Source of the DNA: Talinum fruticosum
Taxonomy: Eukaryota; Streptophyta; Magnoliopsida; Caryophyllales; Talinaceae
Reading direction: 5' to 3'
Length of the DNA: 64,000 nucleotides
Assembly (NCBI GenBank): GCA_021018815.1
Contig: JAITYX010000022.1
Location: forward strand, 3,596,001 to 3,660,000
Made by a program: the position numbers and the translations under genes. This document shows, piece after piece, positions 1 to 11,481 of this stretch (its first letter is position 1; each line of letters starts with the position of its first letter). The notes beneath the pieces were generated by a model. That model was not told the origin of the DNA. It saw only the letters and a program-made list of their open reading frames with translations, and ran no database searches.

Positions 1-2898
1 TAGCACCCAAGTATATAAAGGTATGTTTTGGGATGTTCATCCTATTCCAAATGAGCTTTCTCCACTTCCACTTTTGCTGAAAGTTCATCCTCCAACTAGA
101 ACTTGCTTTGACAGAATATCTACAATTCCAAGCATTCCACTACCACTTGCTTGTTTCTCTGCACTCCCCGTTTAAATTGCTCCTTTACCGTGCATATTTT
201 CCTCCAGTACCAAGTTATGTCCCCCTTTGGTGTGTATTCCCACCAGTCTGCATTCTTTATGTATCTACCATGCACCTATTTAACCCATAGTGATTCCTTC
301 CGTTCGGCTCATCGCCCATACCAGCTTTGCAATGAGAGTTTCATTCCATATTTTTAGGTTTTTGAGCCCAACTCCTCCATACGTTTTTGGTTTGGATGTT
401 TCCTCCCAAGCTACATACGGAATTTTCTTGAATTCCTCATCAGCCCCCACAAGAAGTTCCTACATTTTGCTGCCACCTTCTCTACAACTTATTGGGGTAG
501 TAAGAACACGGAAGCCCATAAACTATATACTCCCATCAAAGCCGAGTTTATCAATGTGACTCTCCCCATGTAAGACAGATGTCGTGAGGACCATGCTTGT
601 ATTTTTGTTGTTATCTTATCAACTAGTAGGGAGCCTTCAGATTTTGAAAACCTGCTTGTAGTTATGGGGAATCCCAAGTATTTTATTGGAAAATGTCCTT
701 CCCGAAAGCCAGTACTATCATTTCATATTTCCCAAATTTGCCTCTATCCTCGAAACTTCGAAAACTCTCTGAAGGCTTCCATTAATATATCAACTCGACT
801 TTTGGTTTGCTTGAGTAAAAGATGACTAGGTCAGCTGCAAACATGAGATGGGTCAATTTCAACCTCGACATCCTGGATGATACCTAAAACCCGATCGATT
901 TGCTCGCTTGCTGCAATGTCTTTGATAGGTATTCCATAACTAGTAAAAATAACCGTGGAGAAAGTGGATCTCCTCGTCTCGGTCCCCTCCCACCTCGGAA
1001 GTATCCATGGTTTATTTCTATTCACGAGTGATAGTGAAAGATGTAGAGGTTATGCATGCCCTTATCCATCGCACAAATTCTTGAGGAAATTTGTATGCTT
1101 GCATAATTTCCAAAATGAAATCCTAATGGATTGAGTCATATGTTTTTCTCATGTCTATTTTGAGGATGCACCTTGTCTGTCATACTCTTCCTATTGTAAC
1201 CCCTTGCTATTTCCTGGCACGAGTAGAACATTATGCGAGTAGCTTTATATTCTTCACAAATGCCCCATGGCATGGGTTTATCGGTTCGAGCAACACCATT
1301 CTCATTCTGTCATACAAAATCTTAGACACACATTTATACACAACATTGCAACATGAAATCGGTATGAAATCTGCAGTTGAATGAGGATTAGTATTTTTAG
1401 GAAGCAATACTAAGTTTGTTGTGTTCCGATCCCTCTCATCTTGCCCTCTTTAAAAACTCCCGCACCGCAGCCTATAACCAATTCACCTATTGTAGTCCAT
1501 GTAGCTTTGAAGAACCCACTACTATATCCATCGGGGCCTGGGGATTTCTCATTAGGAATTAACCACATAGCCTTTTTGATCTCCTCTTCACTTATAGGTC
1601 TGCATAACTCCACTTGCTGACATATGTTTAGCATTTGTCCTTGCTGCACTTTCTCGTGGATCCACAATCCTTCTTTGTGTGCTTTGAGGCCCCAACAGAT
1701 GTTTGTAGAAGTCCAACATTACTTGTGGAACACCTTCAAACCCCACAATTCTTGTCCCCTCCCCATCCTGGATAGTATATATGCAATATTCCCTCTTTCT
1801 CTTCCTAATCCTTGCAAAGAACCATTTATTACATTGATCACGGTAGTGGGCCCAATCCATCTTAGATTGTTGTTTCTTTAATGTCATTGGAGGATTTTGA
1901 TGTATTGTGCACGTTTGTCTTTTTCAGCTTCATGTAGGTCCAAGTCATATGGAGGTTGTTGCATTGCTTTTTGTATGTTATTAAGCCCATTTCTTGCTTC
2001 ATCTACTTGGTAGTGTAAATCAGCAAATTTGTCTTTGTTGAGCTTTTTCAGGGGTTTTTGAGGCTTTTAAGCACATATCTTAATCCAAGCTATTTTGGAC
2101 ACACATTTATTCTACTCAATACAATCTTTGACTATAGCTTGGAAACTGGGGTCATGACACCACATATCACAGATTTTGAAATTTGCAGCTGCCTTGGGGC
2201 AATCAGGGAATGAAACTAGTATAGGTGTATGATCCGACAATCCTTATCTGTAAATATTTTGTGTGCATATATTCTATGGTATTATACCATTGGACATTAA
2301 CAATCATTCAATCAATCTTAGACCATACCTGGTTATTTGTCCATGTGTATCTTGCTTCACTGCGGACCACAACCTCCAAATCACACTCATCTAAGTAGTT
2401 TTTGAAATCCTCCGTCTCCCCTTCTTTTATCTCAACTCTCCCAATTCGTCATCCGGGTTCGGTAGCGCATTGAAATCCCCCAATAAGCACCACGCCTCAT
2501 TGGTGACATATGCTATTTGCTTAATTCTATCCCATATCTCTTTTTTCTGCTGGATTATGTTGTATCCATAGATCACCGTACACATGAAGCCTAACCCCGT
2601 GTCTAGTTGAAGGACACTACGATGTATTAGTTATTCTATTGTGTATTCTACCCGCACCTTGTACACATGAGGTTTCCAGGCAATTATTATTCTTCCCCTT
2701 TGTACCAAATGACCATTTATATGGTAGTTCCACCCTTCAAAAACTCTACTTGCAACTACTTGCTTCATCTTCTTTTTTCAATTTTGTTTCTAGGAGTCCC
2801 ACCAAACCAACTTTCTATTTATTCATATAGTTTTTCACATCTATCTGTTTATTAGGGCTATTAAGGCCCCTAACATTCCACACAAGTATGTTCTTCAT
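1..2898 (-). pseudogene. LINE ORF2: AP endonuclease + reverse transcriptase (broken)
   Basis: ORF2 nicks target DNA and primes reverse transcription from the nick. It opens at the ATG at 2898 (minus) with MKNILVWNVRGLNSPNKQ, the standard N-terminus of the plant LINE endonuclease. The RT fingers region shows EKSPGPDGYSSGFFKATW near 1560-1490. The late RT/thumb region shows the KI-QAWSSRHLSYMGRVTLI block at 620-540. The zf-RVT-type block MEELGLKNLKIWNETLIAKL lies around 385-325. The reading frame changes repeatedly (segments at 1887-1588, 1667-1410, 1025-831 and 677-489) and stops lie between them. The C-terminus runs off the window. Confidence 0.82.
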
Positions 2899-4044
2899 GA
2901 GGAGGCCTACCTCCAGTAGTATTTTGTGTTATCATGTTTAGAACTTCATTTTCCAACAACTGCTCAAATGAATTTTTGGAGGTTGTGGTAGGTGTACCTC
3001 TTCGCTGGACTTCTATTTGCAGTTCTCCTTGGCCTACTAAATCCTTGCTCATCGGTTTGTTGAATCTTCTCTTGTCCGGTAGCATTCCTTGAGTTTGGGT
3101 TGGGCTCCTTTTGTTGTACTCGACCTCCACTCTTGCCTAATCCCCATTTTCTTCCTACATTCAGTCTCATCATGCCCAAATAACTCACAGTGAGCACACC
3201 AAATTGGTTTCCATTCATACTTGACCTTTTGCTCGACCACTCGCCCCATGCTTATTAGCAAATTAAATAGTGTCGGGAGTGGCTCTTTAATTTGAACCTT
3301 AACCATCATTCTTGCATATTGTAGCATTGTGTTCTCCTTTGTAGTCTTGTCAGTCTTAATAGGAATACTAATGAGGCTCCCAATCTTGCTAAGACTTTCG
3401 GACCCCCAATATTAGATATCCAATTCGGTAGTCGGATCCGGATAGGAAGTGAACAAATAGCCTGAGTATCAATCTCTAGATCTGGATTCCATGATCTCAT
3501 AACAAGAGGTTTTCTATCAAAGAAATATATTCCTCTTACTAGCACCAACTCCTTATCCTGCAAGTTTTCAAACCTAACTAGAATCAAGCCTTTCCTAATT
3601 ATAGCCACTTTGTCTATAGCCAAATTTCTCCATATTCTTTTCACAAACCCATCCATTACTTCAAATGGTGGGTTGGATCCAAGAACTCTACATAATATTG
3701 CTGATTGCCAATATTCAATTTCACCATCTATATCGCATTGTTCCGGTTTTGCAATTTTTGTTCCATTAACATCCACAACCGGAATGAATTTCGTGGCGTT
3801 ACCTTCGTCCGGGTTAACCAATGATGCATATGTGCTAATTCTGGGTTGAGGGATTCCTATCTTGCCGCATCTATCCGGATTTGATCTTCTTACCCTCTTT
3901 CCCCCAATTCACTTTGGTTCGCAATCGCCTCTTCGCTGTAGTGTTCGATTGATTTCCTTTGTGATTTCCTTTGTCTGCGTTTGATCTTGATCCATCAAGC
4001 CCTTTGCTACGACTTTCCGATGTTATTCGTGCAGTAATTCCCAT
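2870..4044 (-). pseudogene. LINE ORF1: DUF4283 + CCHC zinc-knuckle RNA-binding protein (broken)
   Basis: ORF1 of plant LINEs is a nucleic-acid-binding, Gag-like protein that packages the element RNA. A candidate start is the ATG at 4044 (minus), but that frame stops soon after. The recognisable DUF4283 part lies at 3821-3306, with the family pattern LGSNPPFEVMDGFVKRIW followed by an FFDRKPLVMRSW block. The zinc knuckle CAHCELFGHDETEC (C-x2-C-x4-H-x4-C) lies in a different frame at about 3190-3150, and a further frame continues to 2870. At least two frameshifts and one stop separate these parts. The family assignment is solid; the exact start is not. Confidence 0.78.
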
Positions 4045-4140
4045 TATTGTGGTGTGTTTTTGGCCTCCTTCTCTTACCCCACGCCATAGCCGAGCTAGCG
4101 CTAGGAGTAGTCGAGAGAGCGAAAATCCCTCAATTTCTTT

Positions 4141-5919
4141 TCTTTAATTTTATTTTTTAAAAAATATTCTTTGTAAAATTGTGAAATAATGTCTAAGAAT
4201 AATATGATTTTTCTTATCAACAAATATTTTTCATTCATTTATAAAAGGCAGGATTTGATAACAAAACAAATATTTTTTTTTGAAAAAGAAGAAAAAAATA
4301 AAATGTTTGAAATCTTCTCATAAATTTTTTTTCATATGATTCTCTACAAGTTGAAACAAAGTTGATTGACATACCAATATATATGAGTTAAAATACAACA
4401 AATTATAAAATTATAAAATTAATAATTCATACATTATGTTATCCGAAATAGAATCATAAACGGACAAATTACGAAAGGACCCAAACTTTTGGGGTCAACT
4501 ATTTAACATATCCAAATTTTTAAAAAATAATTTAAAATCTCCTTATATTTTGGTATAAACTATAAAATGACCCTTAATTACTATTCCCATTCACATTTGT
4601 TGCCTCTAACTTTTAAAATTTTTTACTTGTTGCCTTAACTTTTTAACTTTATCGTGTTTAATCCCAATATTATGTTAATATGTTTTTAAATATCACATGC
4701 ATTAATTTTCTTATTTTCAATAGACTTGTTCTATCTAGTATCGAGTCTAGTTTCTCATATTAATAATAATAATTCATTATAATGAATGCTTTTAATTATC
4801 ATAATTAATGCTTGAATCAACATCTTCTTGTAGTGTTCTTGAATTTCCTCATATTGTGCATACTCCCAATGATCTACATCTATAGCGCCATAATTAAAAT
4901 ATGACCATGTTTCATTTAACTTTAGTTTACATCTCATTACAGATTACTTACAACTCCTTACAACTTTACAACTATGTTACATTTCCCTACAGTCTTACAT
5001 CTTATAATTTATAATATTATAACTTCTTACAACTAAATGAAATAAAGTCTATATTATAATCATAGTTTTAAAGCTAAAAGTTGAATTAGAGTATTTTTAA
5101 GGTTGAGATTAATGAAATTAAAATGAAATTATTTTTAATACATCTCTCCTTAATTAACAAAGTAAGCCATTTTTCTTTTTAGCATAAATATCCATTTCAA
5201 AATCCTAAAAACAAAATTTCAGTTCTTATACAAGAATTGAAAACTCTAAAAATCGAAGTAAAGCTAAATGTATAAGAAAAATCACAAAAAGAAGATGGAG
5301 TTTAAATACTACGATCTAGATAAACTTCAAAAGATATTTGATGATGAACAAGACCTAGAAGTACTAAATAAGATAATGAGTGTCATTATTGATAAGTAAG
5401 AAGTATTCAATACCTCTAAAGAAAAAATGAATTATATCCATCTTGAGGAAGAAATTATCAACAAATGAACCGAGATCAAATTGGATGAAATGAACACTCT
5501 ACTATTATATGAGATTGTGACACCTGAAATTTGGTTAACTAGAGTCATCATCTTGTTATGACCCAAATATGGATGGGGTTTGCATAAATAACCTTTTGGT
5601 TTAAACCATTCTATTCCAAGTTATCGTTTTTCATGTTCAATCATGACTTAGCCCATTTCTCTTCATTTTATATATATAAAAAAAGCAGAAAAAAAGTCGA
5701 AGAAGATAAGAAAAATAAAATAACACCCAATTTTGCAATAAACTCTCGAGTCTTACCATTCACTCCTGAAAAAACAAAATAAAACTAGTGTTCCACCCAA
5801 ATAGGGAAACGACTACAAAGGCCCCAAAGGGACGGATGGTAAAACCCGAGGACTTGAAACCAATTCGAGACCGCCTTAACCAAAAAAGAGACAAAAAAAC
5901 CCAAAACATTAGTAGCAAT
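4141..5919. other. AT-rich intergenic DNA with no recognised gene
   Basis: Very AT-rich sequence with short homopolymer runs and no extended conserved ORF. Two short coding-like stretches are visible: 4937-4755 on the minus strand (60 residues) and about 5294-5550 on the plus strand, where a lysine/glutamate-rich frame is broken by two stops. I recognise neither. Around 5690-5919 the sequence leads into the motif attagtagcaataaataat, also seen beside the microsatellites at 22.9 and 29.2 kb, so this end may derive from the same Ogre-like element. Confidence 0.5.
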
Positions 5920-5920
5920 A

Positions 5921-6006
<86 letters not shown>

Positions 6007-6087
6007 GAAGAAGAAGAAGAAGAAGAAGAAGGAGAAGAAGAAGAAGAAGAAGAAGAAGAAGAAGAAGAAGAAGAAGAAGAAGAAGAG
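5920..6087. repeat. Compound microsatellite (AAT)n-(AAG)n
   Basis: About 28 AAT units (5920-6002) pass directly into about 27 AAG units (6005-6086) with one GGA interruption near 6031. The poly-Leu frame seen on the minus strand here is only this repeat. Confidence 0.97.
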
Positions 6088-7130
6088 GTTAATAGTAGTA
6101 ATAATAATAAATGAAAATAAATCTAATAATAATAATATAATAAAAATAATAATAAATTAAGATCATTGAGAATTATCTCTCTCCTTTCATGGTAATGGTG
6201 GATAGATAAGAAACATAGAGTGACTTGTCATTGAGAATTTTCTCTCTCCTCTCCATGGCAATAGTGGATGAGCAAGATGTTGGAAAGGTATTATAATTTT
6301 TTTCCCTCTATTTTTCCTTGAACCGAACACAAGAAAAAAATTAATTTTCCCTTACTTTTTTTCCTCCTCATTTTTTTCCATTTTAACTTTATTTCCAACC
6401 TATTTTCTTAGAATCAAATAGAGTTTAAGTGGTACAATAACTCACAAATTAGTCTACCCTAAGACTCTTTGCCACAAACAGAACATGATAGAGATTTGAG
6501 AATACAAGAGATTGAATGTATGACCAGATTGAGTGTGTATTCTCTTACTTTCTTCAAGTCTTGAGCTTAGACATTTATACTTTGTTCTTTATGTATAAGA
6601 CCGTTGTTCCTTGAAAATATTACCGTTGTGATTGATCTTTTGAGTCTATCTTGGTAATATGATCTTCGTACAAATCGACTTGCCTTCCATAAATTGATAC
6701 TTTCTTTTTGGGCTTGCTCCAAAATTTTCTTCTATCACAAGTATTCAATCATCCTTAATACCCTTCAATCAATACTGATTTCTTGTACTTACAACTTTAA
6801 ATGGCATAATCCGAGGATATTCTTTTAAAAAATAAAGCATATGAAATCTAGGGAAAGGTTAAGATTTACAATAATAAAATCTTACAAAAATATAATCATG
6901 ATAAATCCAGAATTTCGAAAAATAATACTTGCAAAAATCTTTCTTTAAAATATGGATGATTATTCAACCAAATAAGGAAATAGAATCTTATTGAAACGCC
7001 GGTTAGAATAGGGCTAGGATAATATAATCAATCTGATTATTAACATATTTATTAAATCTTGAATGTATGCCTTGATATCAAAATTCAGCTTATCTAAAAG
7101 GGTCACATAAAACAACTAAGCATGTAAATT
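6088..7130. other. Non-coding AT-rich region
   Basis: No ORF of note. A short direct repeat around cattgagaatt-tctctctcct occurs near 6163 and 6229. From about 6420 the sequence has the character of LTR or UTR DNA, but I could not match it to another copy in the window. Confidence 0.45.
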
Positions 7131-8640
7131 TGATGGGTAAGGTACAGGCCGTAAACGCATGGTGTATGGTTGTAGCTAGCCAAGGTCGATCCCACAAGGA
7201 CTCGATCTAGCAATACACTAAACTAGTCTTCTACTCAATTGCTAAGCTAATCGGGTTTTGGAGTTTGCTTCTCTAAACTAGTTCTAAATATTAAAATCAA
7301 GGAAATTAATCTAAACTTAAATCAATGGGTAAAAACATCTAAGGATTTGCTTTCCTAACAATGAGTTTGATTATTTAAACATAATTTGTGCAATTATTCT
7401 TTCAAGTAAATCAAGGATCGATAATCACAAAATTCTACCGCTCTTTCGATGCTTAATAGAATTTCACTAATTAATCTATCAAACAACTTTCGTATGCCTT
7501 TTAAGATAATCAAAGTTAAAGATTTCAAATTATCAAAGTGATCCCCTAATTTACTAATCTTTTCTCAAATTTTATAAACTAGGTAGAAAGGTTGGTTGTC
7601 GTATTATTATATTTCACTTTTCAATACATGATAGATTAATATCTAAACACAAGTATTCTAGGCCTTCAAAACACTCATGAACATGATAAACACAACCTTA
7701 TATTGATCAAAATCAGAATTCAAACACAAATCATGGAAAACTAATCAAACTTCATTATTTCGGATTACAAATCCCTAGGAAAACTAAACTACTCACACAT
7801 AATTATTGAAGGTTTAAATAAAATCCAATACATGGAATCAAACCTCAAATAGTAAAAATGAAGTAGATGATAGACTTAAAGAACTCTACTTGAATCTCTC
7901 GACTTCAGATGGAAATCCCAGAATCGCTTCAAACTTCTTCTTCGATCTTCAAAAGTTTTTGGTTTGATGTGGATTGAAGGTATGGATGATGGCAATGGAT
8001 GAATAATGGAGGATGAATGGTGGATTCTAGACTGGATGCCCAAAATCCAGCTTAAATAAGCCTTTAAGAAGCAATCAAGAGCCGAAACCATCAAAACCGA
8101 ATCGTCTTCGCATAACCGACCTAAAAACGGGCCGTTTCCTCATAAACGGGTTGCCCTTGTTGGTTGCTTGGAAGGCATATGTCAAATTGATTAAGTCATA
8201 ACTTCCTCGTCCGATGTCCAAATGATGTGATTCTTGATTTTTCGGAAAGCTCATTAAGTCTAGTTTCTAATTATTTCATCATTATGCTTGCTTTATAAGT
8301 GTGGGAAAAACATGATTCAGAGAGTAAAGAAGTGTCCGTTATCGCAACCTTCTTACTTTCCAGCTTATATCTTTTCCGTTCGTCAACGAAATTGAGCTTA
8401 TAATATGTCATCGAAAGCTCTTTCAATAAGGAAGTTAGAAACATAGACTCAAAATAGCTTTGGATCGAAAATATGACTAAAAATTAGGTCCAAATCACTA
8501 GGAAGTTGCAAAAATAGACCAAAAATGCAAAGCCTAAGTGTAAAGCATAAATGGGGCATAAAGTACATAAATATGAATATAAATCCCTAGAAATGACAAT
8601 CAACCTCCTGTGAAATCTAATGCAAATATGACACTTATCA
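7131..8640 (-). repeat. Probable solo LTR (Ty3-gypsy, Athila/Tat-like)
   Basis: A 1,510-bp block begins TGATGGGTAAGG and ends GACACTTATCA, i.e. TG...CA. Read on the minus strand it begins TGATAAGTGTCATATTTGC, a start I associate with plant Tat/Athila-type LTRs. Near its other end it has a ggtcgatcccacaaggactc block placed like the ggtctcagggag block of the Athila LTR at 38.7 kb. No second copy and no internal region exist in the window, hence solo. Flanking 5-mers (aaatt, atggt) do not match, so the borders or the solo status are uncertain. The 72-residue frame inside (8094-7876) is not a gene. Confidence 0.55.
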
Positions 8641-10683
8641 ATGGTGTTTGACTAACAACCTGGTCTATATGTGGCTTGGTGAAAACTTTAAACTTCACTA
8701 AATATGAGTCAAATTTGATGTCTACGATTGCCCCTCGTTGATTGAGGTTTTCAAAAAGTGATGATCAACGTCATCGAGACACACACATATTGGCTCATTG
8801 ATTAAATTTAGATAAAGAAAGAAGTAATACGGCTGGATCGTTGTAACGCACATTTGGATCGGATAAATGGGGTTAAGATAACTCTTGATTAATTAGGTAT
8901 AATTCGAGGTCAAAAATAACTATTGATTAATTAGGTATGACTTAGGATCAAAATAACCGTAGGTTAATTAAGTATGACTTATGGTTAACATATCTCCGAT
9001 TTTAGGTTAATTATATTTGACTCATGGTCAAAATAACTTTAGGTTTATTAGATACGACTCGGGTCAAAATAACTTTGGATTAATCAAATACAACTTAGGG
9101 CCAAAATAACTTTGGATTAATCAAATACAACTTAGGGCCAAAATAACCCCGGGTTGATTATAATGAGACTCGGATTCCAAAAAAATTATTTAATTAGATA
9201 TGACTCGAGTGTCAAAATAACTCGCATTAATTGAATATGATTCAAAGTAGAAAAAAACTCTGGATTAATTACGTTTGACTCAGGGTCAAAAATAACTTTG
9301 GATTAATTACGTTTGACTCCAGGTCAAAAATAATTCTGAATTCGTTAAATATGATTCCAGGTGAAAATAATTTTAGATTAATTAAATATGACTCGGGGTC
9401 AAATAACTCGAGGTTGATCAAGTATGACTCGGGGTAAAAAAAATGCATGATGATGGTGAAATCATGAAACTCGGTTCGAAAATTAGGGCACCCGAATGCA
9501 ATAAATATTTGAAAATCAGGTACTTATCTTTATAACGTGTTCAAAAAGAGTTTGAGTACCAATTTAGTTTTTTTGCAAAATATTTGGCTAAGCATCTTAA
9601 AAGGAAATGCATCGGTATAATTGGTGCAATACATAAAATCACATGACGGATAAGAGGATGTTTCACATGTATTTCTTTGGTAGATCGAAGAGTATTTTTA
9701 CAATAGATAAAGAGGTATGCTACATGCATTTGTACACTGAATAAAACAAGTGCTTCACATGCTTTTGTATGGCGAATAAAGGGGTATATAGTATGCATTT
9801 GTACGCTAGATAAAAAGAGTACTTCACATGCTTTGTACGAGTGGACAAAATGGGTTTTGCAACGTGTGAATTTGCAAGCGGGAAATGTATTAAAGTATGA
9901 AGAGGTTTGCTTCACTTATAAATTAGATGCTCACATAGTCAAAAGTTAGACGCACCCAGGAAATACTCGTATGCTTATTTTTCCTCTAATTTCTTTCAAA
10001 AAAATCTTTGAGAAATGAATCTCGGGGATGACGTTGATAATCAATTTAAGTGAAGACTCAAGGAGATGATGAACTCTTTCAAGTATAAGAGTACTTCGTG
10101 TCTCGTTGTTTTATTGAAAACATGAAGTCCATGTTAAGTGTTTGCATTAACTAGTCTCTTATTCATGCCTATATACTTGTATTGAGATGTAGATAGACAT
10201 ATTTTTAGATTTGGCGAAGAAGAAATTTGCCCCTTAATGTAAGAAATTAAGACGATCCTACGATTGAATTCCGTCGATCCTTTGATTGTCATTGGGGCTA
10301 TCATGGATAGGCAAGGGAGGTTAGTAGGGATACTTGAGGTTCCTAGAAACTTTTATAGGAGCTATCTCGCATGAAAATGCTATTTTTTTGGAGAATCTTC
10401 TTGAAGTATTTATGCCTACATATAGGAGTTCCTATAAGATAGAATATAAAGAAGATAGGGAAAATGCATGCCTCTTACTGATCCTTGGGATCTTATTTTT
10501 CGGGGAAAAGTTGGGATGTGTAATTTGAGATGTCCGAGTTTGGTTGTTCCTCTTAGGAGAGGAAGTAAGTTAGGCCCTATTGTATTAAGGAAGACCTTAC
10601 TTGGGTCGGACACATGTGTAAAGGGAAACTCTTTCCTCAAGGGTTGCCCTTCACTGGTGTATATGTGGCTTAGTGAAAAGTTT
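8641..10683 (+). repeat. Large tandem repeat, unit 1 (minisatellite + mobile-domain-like ORF)
   Basis: Unit 1 of a large repeat present three times (here, at 10684 and at 23877). Each unit starts near aaatatgagtcaaa-ttt, passes through a conserved lead (gactcatt-a-taaatttagataaag), enters the ~38-bp minisatellite, then a spacer with repeated catttgtac/ttcacatgc words, then an ORF starting with Met-Asp/Asn-Leu-Gly-Asp-Asp. The first ~45 bp (8641-8690, ctatatgtggcttggtgaaaact) match the ORF tail at 10660 and 12125, so they are the remnant of a preceding unit 0. Confidence 0.8.
8873..9440. repeat. ~38-bp minisatellite, array 1
   Basis: About 14 diverged units with the consensus ggttaattaggtatgactc followed by ggggtcaaaataactctg. 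Successive units at 9263 and 9301 are 38 bp apart. Distinct variant units, such as the one with atatctccgatttt near 8990 and the one with gattataatgagactc near 9155, recur in the same order in the arrays at 10.9 and 24.1 kb. Confidence 0.9.
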
Positions 10684-10690
10684 AAATTCA
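10015..10690 (+). pseudogene. DUF7745/plant-mobile-domain-like ORF, copy 1 (broken)
   Basis: The plus-strand frame starts at ATG 10015 (Met-Asn-Leu-Gly-Asp-Asp) and is soon broken. Its clearest stretch is 10390-10695, with FMPTYRSSYKIEYKEDREN, then in another frame NLRCPSLVVPLRRGSKLGPI and FLKGCPSLVYMWLSEKF. The pattern GPIVL-TLLGSD-C---FLKGCPSLVYMW matches the aminotransferase-like/plant mobile domain family (DUF7745), which is common in plant genomes and often carried by transposable elements. I infer a domesticated or transposon-carried mobile-domain protein; the biochemical function of the family is not established. A change of frame near 10480 and stops upstream make this copy non-functional as read. 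Confidence 0.6.
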
Positions 10691-10867
10691 AATAAATATG
10701 AGTCAAAATTTAATATCTACAGACTTTCCCTTGTTGATTGAGGCTTGAAAAAAAGTTATAATTAATGTCATAAGAGACACAAATTTTGACTCATTAACTA
10801 AATTTAGATAAAGGAAGAAATAATACATCTGGATCATTTTAATAGGCATTTGGATCGAGATAAATGG

Positions 10868-11250
10868 GGTTAAGATAACTCTAAATTAATTAGGTATAAC
10901 TCGGGGTAAAAATTAACACTAGGTTAATTAAGTATGACTCAGGGTCAAAATAACTTTAGGTTAATTAAGCATTACTCATGGTCAAAATATCTTTGATTTT
11001 GGGTTAGTTAGGTTTGACTCAAGGTCAAAATAACTCTAGGTTAATTAGATATGACTCCGAGCCAAAATAACTTTGGATTAATCAAATTTGACTCAGGGTC
11101 AAAATAACTTTAGATTGATTATAATGAGACTCGGGATCAAAATAATTTTGGGTTAATTAGATATGAGTCGGTGTCAAAATAACTCTGGGTTAAATAAATA
11201 CGACTCGGGGTTAAAAAAAAAACTCTTGATTAACTACGTTTGATTTAGGG
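10868..11250. repeat. ~38-bp minisatellite, array 2
   Basis: About nine diverged units of the same ggttaatta-tatgactcggggtcaaaataact consensus. The atatctttgattttgggtt variant (about 10988) and the gattataatgagactcgg variant (about 11117) sit in the same relative order as in array 1. Confidence 0.9.
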
Positions 11251-11481
11251 GTGTGTTGCATGCATTTATACGCTTAATAAAACAAGTACTTCGCATGCTT
11301 TGTGCAGTGGACAAAAGGGGTTTTAGCAACGTGTGAATTTTCAAGCGGGAAATGTATTGAATTATGAAAAGGTTTGCTTTGCTTATAAATTAGACGTTCA
11401 TATCGTCACAAGTTAGACGCACCAAAGAAATACTATGTGCTTATTTTTCCTCTTATTTCTTAAAAAAAAACTCTTTTAGAA

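Larger units (their letters stand above)
1..4140 (-). mobile_element. L1-type LINE retrotransposon, decayed, cut by window edge
   Basis: Two coding blocks run on the minus strand in the order expected for a plant L1 LINE: ORF1 with DUF4283 and a zinc knuckle (about 4044-2900), then ORF2 with endonuclease and reverse transcriptase (2898 to position 1). There are no LTRs. The 3' end and any poly(A) tail lie left of the window, so target-site duplications cannot be checked. The 5' end is placed near 4140, where coding similarity ends and AT-rich DNA begins. Frame changes and stops in both ORFs indicate a dead copy. Confidence 0.85.

Noticed and set aside
5785..6006. Poly-leucine frame
   Set aside because: Produced entirely by the AAT microsatellite on the opposite strand.
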